Source of the DNA: a virus
Strand: one strand, 5' to 3'
Virus record (IMG/VR): IMGVR_UViG_3300025168_000194
Location: 1-41,002 of that record
DNA: 41,002 nucleotides
A program made the position numbers and the translations under genes. The notes under the pieces are model-generated. The model was not told the DNA's origin. It did no database searches and saw nothing but the letters and a program-made list of their open reading frames with translations. Positions 21,183 through 28,242 of the stretch are shown piece by piece. The number at the start of each line of letters is the position of its first letter. Within the stretch, counting starts at the first letter, position 1.

Positions 21183-21809
21183 TTATCCTGCAAGGTTGTT
21201 AAGGTTCTTATTTTTAATCGGTTTGTCAAGAAAGTCCAAATACCTCTGCTGATTTAGAAAGGTTGAAGCGTGAGGAATAAACTTCTCCTCTGTCAGTATG
21301 TTCTCCTGCGCAAAAACCTTGGTAGCGTAGATGATCTTTGAATAGTGTTTCTCGTCGTACTTTGAGAAACAGACGCTAGCTTGGTGCTTTCCGACCTTTC
21401 TTGGATAGTGTTTCCAGAACATCTCAAACTCTAGTATATATTCTTTAGTGTTATCTTTAGTATTGGTGGTCGTTGGTGACACTAGGCTAGTATCCTGTAC
21501 AACCTTATGGGTAGTGTTGTCAGCAACACTAGGGGTAACGTTCAGAGTCAGATGATAGCGATTTGAAGTGTAGCCTCCGTTGTCAAGTTTTCTGCGCTCT
21601 ACCCTCAGCAATCCCATATCCTCAAACTCCTTGATTGCGTTCTGTATCGTCCTGGTTGTTTCCAGACCGATCATTCTAGCTAGGTGTTTGTAGGACGGAT
21701 AGCAAGTACCCTTTTCGTCAGCGTAGTTAGCCAGTATGACCAACACAAGTTTCTTCGTCGGTGATAGGCCGTTGATTTTCAAAGCCTGATTGAGACATTC
21801 TATTGACAT
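21183..21809 (-). CDS. O-like replication initiator with N-terminal helix-turn-helix
   Basis: 208 residues. The N-terminal 80 residues are a HTH_36/replication-protein-type winged helix (LNQALKINGLSPTKKLVLVI, LANYADEKGTCYPSYKHLAR, MIGLETTRTIQNAIKEFEDM). Residues 90-125 are a Thr/Asn/Val-rich linker. The C-terminus has FEMFWKHYPRKVGKHQASVC and EKFIPHASTFLNQQRYLDF, the pattern found in phage replication proteins that recruit the helicase. The linker DNA holds short inverted and direct repeats, as the lambda origin does within gene O. It is followed by the primase-helicase gene. Confidence 0.75.
   Translation of the reverse strand: MSIECLNQALKINGLSPTKKLVLVILANYADEKGTCYPSYKHLARMIGLETTRTIQNAIKEFEDMGLLRVERRKLDNGGYTSNRYHLTLNVTPSVADNTTHKVVQDTSLVSPTTTNTKDNTKEYILEFEMFWKHYPRKVGKHQASVCFSKYDEKHYSKIIYATKVFAQENILTEEKFIPHASTFLNQQRYLDFLDKPIKNKNLNNLAG
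21446..21533. other. candidate replication origin within the O-like gene
   Basis: A perfect hairpin TAGTGTTG-TCAG-CAACACTA lies at 21512-21531. TAGTGTTA recurs at 21446-21453 and ACACTAGG at 21479-21486 and 21526-21533. These iteron-like repeats sit in the DNA encoding the unstructured linker of the initiator, the place where lambda has its origin. Spacing is not strictly regular, and no AT-rich block of known type was proven. Confidence 0.45.
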
Positions 21810-21873
21810 ATTATTTCCTTTATTTGAATGGCAGTTTTATAGGTCTGCCAACTCTTTATTCCATTAATGAATA

Positions 21874-22059
21874 TTATATTATATCTTTATCCATTTCCGC
21901 AAAAAGCCTTCCGACCTTTTTCATTCGGTCCTTTATTGCAAGGTCAACGAACTTACTAAACACCAATCCGTGTTTCTGGCAGAACTCCTTTGCAGTACTC
22001 TTGGTTTCCTTGGGGCAGTTAACAGCTTCAAGCCCATACCTTTTCATGTTGTCTGGCAT
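21874..22059 (-). CDS. hypothetical protein
   Basis: 61 residues; AAGGTGA precedes the ATG, which overlaps the upstream stop (TAATG). The sequence (KRYGLEAVNCPKETKSTAKE, FCQKHGLVFSKFVDLAIKDR, MKKVGRLFAEM) looks like one helix pair with a ribbon-helix-helix-like feel (...SKFVDLAIKDRM). It could be a small DNA-binding protein. Between its end and the O-like gene start lie 64 bases with only the AAAGGAAATAAT ribosome site recognised. Confidence 0.5.
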   Translation of the reverse strand: MPDNMKRYGLEAVNCPKETKSTAKEFCQKHGLVFSKFVDLAIKDRMKKVGRLFAEMDKDII

Positions 22060-22304
22060 TAGCTCACCTTCTGGAAATAATGGTCGTTAGAGTTGCATAT
22101 GGAATCCCACTTGCTCCGCCTAACTTTTCTCCAAGACCTAGAGTTAAACAACTGCTTAGACTTAAAGTAGTCTTTGATATATACCCACTTGTAGCCGAGC
22201 CTAACGGCCCGGACGCCTATGCCTATGTTAATTCCCTTGACGGCATTCTTAATAGACATATTGTTAAACCTATATAGTTCGTAATTTTGCTTTTTACTTT
22301 TCAT
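22059..22304 (-). CDS. hypothetical basic protein
   Basis: 81 residues from ATG 22304 with GAGGT upstream; a longer upstream extension would overlap the previous gene and lacks a ribosome site. The protein is very basic (KSKKQNYELYRFNNMSIKNA, VGIRAV-type Gly stretch, YFKSKQLFNSRSWRKVRRSK). The phrase NMSIKNAVKGINIGIGVRAV followed by RLGYKWVYIKDY resembles a helix-turn-helix with a following wing. It may bind DNA. No family recognised. Confidence 0.55.
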   Translation of the reverse strand: MKSKKQNYELYRFNNMSIKNAVKGINIGIGVRAVRLGYKWVYIKDYFKSKQLFNSRSWRKVRRSKWDSICNSNDHYFQKVS

Positions 22305-22315
22305 AAGTTCTACCT

Positions 22316-22672
22316 CTATCCGTGTGGAAAAAGACTTTTCATTTCTTTTTCTAAATCTAAAAGACAATAAAATTCAATTCTTTCATTGTTGGATTCTTCT
22401 AAGTTATATTTAACAAGCAGGTCTATAACTCCAGAACGAATCTGTAAAAACCGATTTATTTTATCTTTAGGAACTTCATTCTGTTTGACAGATATGAATT
22501 CGTTAAGAATAATTGAAAGAGCAAAGGGTAGTTTATCCCAATCATCTGTAGGAAAAGATACATAAGTGGGCTTTTCCTTATAGTTGATTATCCATTCATA
22601 TAAAGCCAGGAGTTTTTCCCAGTGCTCTGATGAAAGCGCTTCTTTAACGTTAATCACTTTTTGATTATTCAT
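22316..22672 (-). CDS. hypothetical protein
   Basis: 118 residues from ATG 22672, chosen for the GAGGTGA site about seven bases upstream; a GTG nine bases earlier is possible. Mostly helical (EALSSEHWEKLLALYEWIIN, KLPFALSIILNEFISVKQNE, RFLQIRSGVIDLLVKYNLEE, LLDLEKEMKSLFPHG). AT-rich compared with the primase-helicase gene. No family recognised. Confidence 0.55.
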   Translation of the reverse strand: MNNQKVINVKEALSSEHWEKLLALYEWIINYKEKPTYVSFPTDDWDKLPFALSIILNEFISVKQNEVPKDKINRFLQIRSGVIDLLVKYNLEESNNERIEFYCLLDLEKEMKSLFPHG

Positions 22673-22886
22673 ATAGCTCACCTCTGTTCAGATCGGATTC
22701 ATCCCTTAGGCTCGTATACTGGAAGTTAATGTACTCCTTGAATATATCATCAAGATTTTTAGCGTTGACCACACTGGTGTTAAGCAGCGCAATCTTTATC
22801 TCGGCTTTGAGCCTTAGATATTCCCAGATCAACAGATCGTCAACAGAGTCCTGTATCTCCTGCATTGTTTCTTTTGTCAGGTGCAT
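22665..22886 (-). CDS. hypothetical protein
   Basis: 73 residues; AAGGAGA precedes the ATG and the ATG overlaps the preceding stop (TAATG). Helical and acidic: TMQEIQDSVDDLLIWEYLRL, KAEIKIALLNTSVVNAKNLD, DIFKEYINFQYTSLRDE. No family recognised. Confidence 0.55.
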   Translation of the reverse strand: MHLTKETMQEIQDSVDDLLIWEYLRLKAEIKIALLNTSVVNAKNLDDIFKEYINFQYTSLRDESDLNRGELYE

Positions 22887-23290
22887 TATAGAGTCTCCTT
22901 GAATTTATTAAGCATCTCTACATCATCATGCTTGATAATTGTTTCGGGCATTACTAACAACATTATTGTTAGATATATTTCAATAAACCTTTCTTCTAAT
23001 TTATGTTTCGTTCCAGTTATACCGAAGTAATTTTTCACATGACCAACCTGCCAATGTCTAGTAGGCTTCACACCTAACTTACAATACATGGACAGGTCTC
23101 TCTTAGTGCAACTAAGATTCCATAAAGGGATGTTAGTTTTATTTTGGTTATCAGGATTACTTTCATAAAGTATCTGTTCTGCAAACTGGTCCCAGAAAGG
23201 GACACCCGGTTTTTGCATAGCAACTATCTTATTACGTAGTTTATCTTTAGTCGTTTCTTTGGTGAAATACTTAAGTGTTGAGTCATTCAT
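22886..23290 (-). CDS. hypothetical protein, first gene of promoter C minus operon
   Basis: 134 residues with AGGTATAAAATG. Features are a basic N-terminal part (LKYFTKETTKDKLRNKIVAM), PGVPFWDQFAEQIL, a Cys-containing middle (LWNLSCTKRDLSMYCKLGVK), TRHWQVGHVKNYFGITGTKH, and a hydrophobic helix (EIYLTIMLLVM). The YFGITG segment and preceding helices resemble a helix-turn-helix with its recognition helix. Function unknown; being promoter-proximal it may be among the earliest proteins made. Confidence 0.55.
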   Translation of the reverse strand: MNDSTLKYFTKETTKDKLRNKIVAMQKPGVPFWDQFAEQILYESNPDNQNKTNIPLWNLSCTKRDLSMYCKLGVKPTRHWQVGHVKNYFGITGTKHKLEERFIEIYLTIMLLVMPETIIKHDDVEMLNKFKETL

Positions 23291-23329
23291 TTTATACCTG
23301 CTCTGTGAGCATTAATTTATTAAGTACCC

Positions 23330-23373
23330 ATACTAACGCACATTTTGAATAATAGTAAACCTTTTTTGGAATA
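23330..23373 (-). promoter_or_regulatory. early promoter C (minus strand)
   Basis: On the minus strand: TATTCCAAAAAAGGTTTAC (23373-23355), -35 TTTACT (23359-23354), 18-bp spacer containing ATTATTCAAAA, -10 TAGTAT (23335-23330). It has the same layout as promoters A and D. It drives 23290-19374. The 23291-23449 gap contains only this and the opposing promoter. Confidence 0.75.
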
Positions 23374-23382
23374 TTTATTTAT

Positions 23383-23428
23383 TTGTATAGTGAAAAGGCT
23401 TTGTTTATAATCATTTTTGGAATAATAT
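23383..23428 (+). promoter_or_regulatory. plus-strand promoter before the terminase genes
   Basis: TTGTAT (23383-23388), 17-bp spacer, TATAAT (23406-23411), followed directly by CATTTTTGGAATAATATG (23412-23429). The placement of TTTGGAATAAT just after the -10 repeats that of the Cro-like gene promoter. It probably starts transcription of 23450-28082. Confidence 0.65.
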
Positions 23429-23449
23429 GTTGGTAATAACAAAGAATAT

Positions 23450-24007
23450 ATGAGCAAAAAAAACAATACAGCCAAATTGACTGAAAGCCTAAAGCTGAAA
23501 ATTAGAAACGAATTTGTTCAAGGCTTAGGCGAAAAAGACAGCAAGAAGTTCCCAACATTAGACGAGCTCATAAAGAAACACAAGGTGGCACAAAGCACTC
23601 TATATAGAACCGCCCAGAATGAGAACTGGAAACTGCAGAAGGACCAGTTCCAACAAAGCTACCTAGAAAAACTTGACAGGGCTCGGACAAAAGAGATGGC
23701 TGAGGAATCCATAAAGATGGACAACAACTCAATCAATCTAGCTAAGGCTCTCTACCAGACAGTCGGACAGGTGATACAAAAGAACAACAGCGACATTAGG
23801 AACGGAAGAAAGGGATTGCCGCCTACCCAGATCAACGCACTCGCTAACGCGGCTGTCGTTGCTCAAAGACTGGCGAAACTTGCTTTAGGAGAAGCTACAC
23901 ATAACATAGATGCAAAAGTCACAGAAAATGACAGCTTCAGAAGAGCTATGGAACTGCTTGACTCAGTTGAATCCAGCAGAAGCAAAGGCGATAGAACTAC
24001 GCACTGA
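23450..24007 (+). CDS. terS: terminase small subunit
   Basis: 185 residues. The N-terminal part (LKIRNEFVQGLGEKDSKKFP, TLDELIKKHKVAQSTLYRTA, QNENWKLQKDQFQQSYLEKL) is a helix-turn-helix DNA-binding domain of the TerS type ('hkVa.sTlYr.a..e.W...r...'). The central helices (INLAKALYQTVGQVIQKNNS, NALANAAVVAQRLAKLALGE) would form the oligomer core. It recognises the packaging site. The C-terminus overlaps the large subunit gene by up to 98 bp. Position right before TerL makes the call firm although sequence signatures are weak. Confidence 0.8.
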   Translation: MSKKNNTAKLTESLKLKIRNEFVQGLGEKDSKKFPTLDELIKKHKVAQSTLYRTAQNENWKLQKDQFQQSYLEKLDRARTKEMAEESIKMDNNSINLAKALYQTVGQVIQKNNSDIRNGRKGLPPTQINALANAAVVAQRLAKLALGEATHNIDAKVTENDSFRRAMELLDSVESSRSKGDRTTH

Positions 24008-25214
24008 CTGGCTGGAAACTGCAAGAGACAAACAGCTACAGCCACAGCTTGACCACTATATCTGGTTGATTCTAGCCGGTAGAGGTTGGGGCAAGACAAG
24101 AACTGGAGCCCAGGACATAGCGCTCTACGCTCTAAGGAATCCAGACGTAACCTGCGCCGTCGTGGCGCCAACAGCAGGAGACCTTAGACGAGTTTGCTTC
24201 GGCGGACCTAGCGGACTGGTAAACATAATACCGAAAGACTGTCTATCAAGTAACAAGAGCATAAAGGGTTATTCATCCAGTATGTCGGAGCTTAGGCTTC
24301 ATAACGGAAGCAAGATAGTCGGCTATGCCGCATCAGAACCGGAAAGGTTAAGGGGACCGCAGTTCCATAGGGCTTGGTGCGACGAGATAGCCGCTTGGAG
24401 ATACCCCGAGGCATTTGACCAGTTAATGTTCGGTTTGCGACTGGGCGACAATCCACAATGCGTTATCACAACGACACCTAAACCGGTAAAGATAATAAAG
24501 GATTTGATTTCCAGAGACGACGTAACCGTCACGTCTGGTAATACATTTGAGAATGAAGCTAACTTAGCAGATAGCGCTTTAGCAATGTTAAGGGATAAGT
24601 ACGAGGGAACAACACTAGGGCGCCAAGAATTATACGCGGAGCTTATAGAGAATTTAGAGGGCGCTCTATGGACCTCAAAGCTGATAGACGAAGCAAGACT
24701 GCCGGAAAGCGAGGAAAAGGAACTTAAGCAAATCATTGTTGCCATTGACCCAGCCGTTACCAATAATGAGGACTCAGACGAAACAGGAATACTTGTGGTT
24801 GGCAAAGATATGAATAATGAGTATTATGTACTTGAAGATGTTTCGGGAAAGTACAGTCCCGACGCATGGGCTAGAAAAGCCATAAACAGTTATTACGACT
24901 GGAACGCTGACAGAATAGTTGCGGAGGTTAATAACGGTGGCGATTTGGTGGAGAGACTATTAAGAGGTATGGATTTGAATATACCCTACAGGTCTGTAAG
25001 GGCTACTAGAGGAAAACTGGTGAGAGCCGAGCCTGTAGCAGCGCTTTATGAACAAAGACGTGTTCATCACATTGGTTACTTTCCAGAGCTTGAATCACAG
25101 ATGTGCAGCTACATTGGAGAAACTAGACCGAGTCCGGATAGATTGGATGCCCTAGTTTGGGGCATAACAGAACTAAGTAAATCTAAAGGCGAAGTAAACT
25201 GGAGAATAAGCTGA
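23910..25214 (+). CDS. terL: terminase large subunit
   Basis: 434 residues from ATG 23910 (ATG 23928 is also possible; neither has a strong ribosome site, so coupling to terS is likely). Walker A AGRGWGKTRTG (56-66), Walker B HRAWCDE (153-159), coupling motif CVITTTPKP (184-192), and RNase H-like nuclease residues Asp280 (IIVAIDPAV), the acidic site in RIVAEVNNGGD, and DRLDALVWG near the C-terminus. It is the ATP-driven DNA packaging motor and cutter. It is slightly short but complete for the Terminase_6-type family. Confidence 0.95.
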   Translation: MQKSQKMTASEELWNCLTQLNPAEAKAIELRTDWLETARDKQLQPQLDHYIWLILAGRGWGKTRTGAQDIALYALRNPDVTCAVVAPTAGDLRRVCFGGPSGLVNIIPKDCLSSNKSIKGYSSSMSELRLHNGSKIVGYAASEPERLRGPQFHRAWCDEIAAWRYPEAFDQLMFGLRLGDNPQCVITTTPKPVKIIKDLISRDDVTVTSGNTFENEANLADSALAMLRDKYEGTTLGRQELYAELIENLEGALWTSKLIDEARLPESEEKELKQIIVAIDPAVTNNEDSDETGILVVGKDMNNEYYVLEDVSGKYSPDAWARKAINSYYDWNADRIVAEVNNGGDLVERLLRGMDLNIPYRSVRATRGKLVRAEPVAALYEQRRVHHIGYFPELESQMCSYIGETRPSPDRLDALVWGITELSKSKGEVNWRIS

Positions 25215-27235
25215 TGGCAGAACAAACATTTCTACAAAAACTGTTTAACAATAAACCTGTTGAACGGAAGAACACAAACATGATGGGTTACTTTGGTGTA
25301 GGAACCGAAGAAGGCAAGACCTATAAATACGCGGACCTAGCAAAAGAGGGCTACCTAAAAAACGCAATCGTCTACAGGTGCGTGAATGAGATAAGCAAAG
25401 GCGCAAGTGCAGTGCCTTTTATTATCAAAGCAGGCGATCAAATCATAGAACAGCATCCACTCATAGATTTATTAAAGCGACCTAATCCCTTGCAATCTTA
25501 CAGCGAGTTCTTTAACAGCCTGTTCGGTTATGTCTTACTCAGTGGCAATGCTTACATACTAAAGACTGGTTCTGATATGGGTGCGCCAAAGGAACTGCAT
25601 CAGCTTAGACCTGATCGTATAACTATTAAAGGCAGTGGTAAGCCCATACCTGAGAAGTATGAATACATGGTTAATGGAAGGGTCGCTAACAGCTATCTCA
25701 TTGATCAGGAAAACGGATTCAGCGAACTTAAACACATTAAACTATGGAATCCTCTGGATGATTACTACGGTCTCAGTCCAATGAGTGCCGCGGCAGTTGA
25801 GGTGGATCAATTTAACATGTCCAGCAAGCACAATGTCAATCTTCTGCAGAACGGAGCAAGACCGAGTGGCGCAGTAGTATTCAAGCCACAGGATGATGCA
25901 GGCTTTGCAGTTAATCTAAGTGAATCTCAAAGACAGCAACTAATCACTGATATGAACAATAGGTTCACTGGCGCAAACAATGCAGGCAGACCTTTGTTGC
26001 TAGAGGGAGACTTTGACTGGAAAGAGATGGGCCTCAGTCCTAAGGACATGGATTTTCTAAACCTAAAGCACATGAGTGCCACGGACATAGCCTTATGTTT
26101 TGGTGTCCCTAGTCAGCTTGTAGGAGTTCCTGATAGTCAGACCTACGCCAATGTAGCAGAAGCAAGACTTGCTTTGTATGAAGAAACAATTATTCCGCAT
26201 CTCAGAAAGATGGCATCCGATCTCAACGAATGGTTAGTGCCACTGTTTGACGACCGCCTGACCCTAGAGTTTGATATAGATTCTATTCCTGCCCTGTCAG
26301 AGAGAGTCAAGAGAACCTACGAGAATGTAACCTCTGCGGTAAGAGAGGGCATCATGACCAGGAATGAAGCAAGGCAACAGCTTGGCTTAGAGCCGGTTGA
26401 CGGCGCTGACGATCTATACATATCAGCCAACCTATTTCCACTCACTGACGAGGGCGTGGACAAACCTGAGAATCCGGTCAACGAGGAAGATTTAGAGGAT
26501 TACGACGACGAGGAAACCGATAAGGAAATAGCATTGCTGCTGCAGGAGGAAAAGGCGCTGTCCGACATTGATACCGTGCCGACCGACGGAATGGTGACAG
26601 AGGCTAGAAGAGGGTTGGACTGGAGAAAGGAGTTCAATCGCGGCGGAACCGCCGTAGGCGTAGCAAGGGCTAATTCAATAGTCGCCCGGGAAAATCTATC
26701 AATATCAACCATCAAAAGAATGTACAGCTTTTTCAGCAGGCACGAGGTAGACAAACAAGGCCAGGGATTTGATCGCGGTGAGGAAGGCTATCCAAGCGCA
26801 GGACGTATTGCCTGGGCTCTATGGGGCGGAGACGCAGGATTCTCATGGGCCAAGAAGAAGCGACAGCAGATAATCACCGAGGAGGATAAGGAGTTTGCCC
26901 TGCAGGAACACGTTGAGGTGAAAGAGGACGAGAAGGCCCTAACCGGAAAGGTTAAGGAAGGTCTAAAAAAAAAGGTGGAGGACCATAACGAGAAGCACGG
27001 CAACAGTAAGACGAAAAGAGCCAATCTGAGAATGCTAGAAGCGGTCTTTAGGAGAGGTGTAGGTGCATACAGAACGAATCCATCAAGCGTTAGACCTAGC
27101 GTTAGTTCTCCAGACCAATGGGCTTACGCGAGGGTTAACAGCTTCCTGAGGGCTTTATCTTCCGGTAAGTTCAGAGGTGGCAGACACGACACTGATCTGT
27201 TTCCGAAGGGCCATCCGCTATCCAGTAAGACCTGA
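25214..27235 (+). CDS. portal protein (HK97-type) with C-terminal accessory domains
   Basis: 673 residues. Residues 1-410 are a phage portal of the HK97 family: AIVYRCVNEISKGASAVPF, HPLIDLLKRPNPLQSYSEFF, GNAYILKTG, LHQLRPDRI, YYGLSPMSAAAVEVDQF, LLQNGARPSGAVV, ALCFGVPSQLVGV, MTRNEARQQLGLEPV. Residues 430-480 are an acidic linker. Residues 480-575 hold an extra domain (MVTEARRGLDWRKEFNRGGT, ISTIKRMYSFFSRHEVD, YPSAGRIAWALWGGDAGFSW). Residues 610-670 hold another (LRMLEAVFRRGVGAYRTNPS, QWAYARVNSFLRAL). Ordinary portals end near 410. The extra modules, which I have seen in other phage structural proteins, are uncharacterised. Confidence 0.9.
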   Translation: MAEQTFLQKLFNNKPVERKNTNMMGYFGVGTEEGKTYKYADLAKEGYLKNAIVYRCVNEISKGASAVPFIIKAGDQIIEQHPLIDLLKRPNPLQSYSEFFNSLFGYVLLSGNAYILKTGSDMGAPKELHQLRPDRITIKGSGKPIPEKYEYMVNGRVANSYLIDQENGFSELKHIKLWNPLDDYYGLSPMSAAAVEVDQFNMSSKHNVNLLQNGARPSGAVVFKPQDDAGFAVNLSESQRQQLITDMNNRFTGANNAGRPLLLEGDFDWKEMGLSPKDMDFLNLKHMSATDIALCFGVPSQLVGVPDSQTYANVAEARLALYEETIIPHLRKMASDLNEWLVPLFDDRLTLEFDIDSIPALSERVKRTYENVTSAVREGIMTRNEARQQLGLEPVDGADDLYISANLFPLTDEGVDKPENPVNEEDLEDYDDEETDKEIALLLQEEKALSDIDTVPTDGMVTEARRGLDWRKEFNRGGTAVGVARANSIVARENLSISTIKRMYSFFSRHEVDKQGQGFDRGEEGYPSAGRIAWALWGGDAGFSWAKKKRQQIITEEDKEFALQEHVEVKEDEKALTGKVKEGLKKKVEDHNEKHGNSKTKRANLRMLEAVFRRGVGAYRTNPSSVRPSVSSPDQWAYARVNSFLRALSSGKFRGGRHDTDLFPKGHPLSSKT

Positions 27236-27257
27236 TTCATAGGAAACGGAGAGTCTT

Positions 27258-28082
27258 TTGAATCGGGCAACCAATCGCAAGAAACTAAACAACTTCCGGC
27301 AGGGAAGGATAAACACAAGGCTAGAGGTCAGGAGACAACTGGTACTCAGGAACAATCTTGAAAAGAGGTTCTACAGAAAGATGAACACTCTCTTTAGAAA
27401 GTTCGTCAACGTGCACATGCACTTATACAGTCAATACGGTATATATGAGCCCGAAGTGGCGACACAGTCGCTTAACGAGGACTTCTTTCCGCTCATACTC
27501 GCCCACTACAAAAGGATATTCCAGTCAATATACAAACTCAACGAGGACAAGTACGAGTATTTAAGAAAAGCGGACGAAGCCTTTGTGTTTGGAAGAAGCG
27601 TGGACTTTGAGGCCGTAGTCGCTCAATACTTCACCGGCAGGCAATTGATATTAGCTGGCATATCAGCAAGAATGTCAAACCGAATAGGTAAGCTGATTGA
27701 GCAGGGAAGGGCTGACAATCTAACGCTACCGCAGATAGCCAAATCGGTTTCGGAAAAGTTCCTTCCAATCAGCAGAAGTCGTGCAGCCTTGATAGCTAGA
27801 ACCGAAACTCACAACGCGGCTTCATTCGCAAACCACGCATATCACGCAACAGTGGAGAAGGACTTAGGCGTCAAGATGCTTAAAAAGTGGGTAGCAACGA
27901 ATGACGCAAGAACCAGACCGGCCCATTCAGCAGCCAGTGGACAGATAGTTGACATGTCTGAGGATTTCATTGTTGGCGGTGCGCCTATGGGCTTCGCAGG
28001 GGACTCCAAGGGTGGTGCGGCAAACGTGGTGAACTGCAGGTGCGTTATAGTCTACGCCGACGAGAGGGACATGGAGAGCTAG
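27258..28082 (+). CDS. phage head morphogenesis protein (Mu F-like)
   Basis: 274 residues, TTG start with GGAGAG upstream. The C-terminal half carries the Phage_Mu_F signature: RSRAALIARTETHNAASFAN, MLKKWVATNDARTRPAHSAA, SGQIVDMSEDF, PMGFAGDSKGGAANVVNCRC, VIVYADE. This family helps assemble the head, and relatives of lambda gpC/SPP1 gp7 act at the portal. The N-terminal 120 residues are helical and basic. It stands after the portal, as usual. The gap after it separates it from the prohead protease by a minus-strand pair. Confidence 0.9.
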   Translation: MNRATNRKKLNNFRQGRINTRLEVRRQLVLRNNLEKRFYRKMNTLFRKFVNVHMHLYSQYGIYEPEVATQSLNEDFFPLILAHYKRIFQSIYKLNEDKYEYLRKADEAFVFGRSVDFEAVVAQYFTGRQLILAGISARMSNRIGKLIEQGRADNLTLPQIAKSVSEKFLPISRSRAALIARTETHNAASFANHAYHATVEKDLGVKMLKKWVATNDARTRPAHSAASGQIVDMSEDFIVGGAPMGFAGDSKGGAANVVNCRCVIVYADERDMES

Positions 28083-28088
28083 TGTTGA

Positions 28089-28128
28089 TAGTGGGTTAAC
28101 AGAGACACTTTAACCAAGAGACCCACTA
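28089..28128. repeat. nested hairpin in the 28083-28242 gap
   Basis: TAGTGGGT (28089-28096) pairs with ACCCACTA (28121-28128). Inside, TTAA (28096-28099) can pair with TTAA (28110-28113), giving a nested stem with an eight-base bulge; GGTTAA/TTAACC is an alternative stem. There is no T-run, so it is not a standard terminator. The rest of the 160-bp gap shows no gene and contains a TATAAT-like sequence on the minus strand near 28186. Confidence 0.45.
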
Positions 28129-28242
28129 CCATTTACAGCATCACTAGAAAGACTGTCATTTACCTCTCAGCCAGTGCCATTTTTATTATAACGCATCAAG
28201 CGTCAATTCTAAGAAACATACAAAAGTGGGCCGTAAATACCT

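Noticed and set aside
28130-28195. Possible minus-strand small RNA starting from TATAAT near 28186
   Set aside because: The -35 is poor, the only frame has six codons and there is no T-run at the end; too weak to call.
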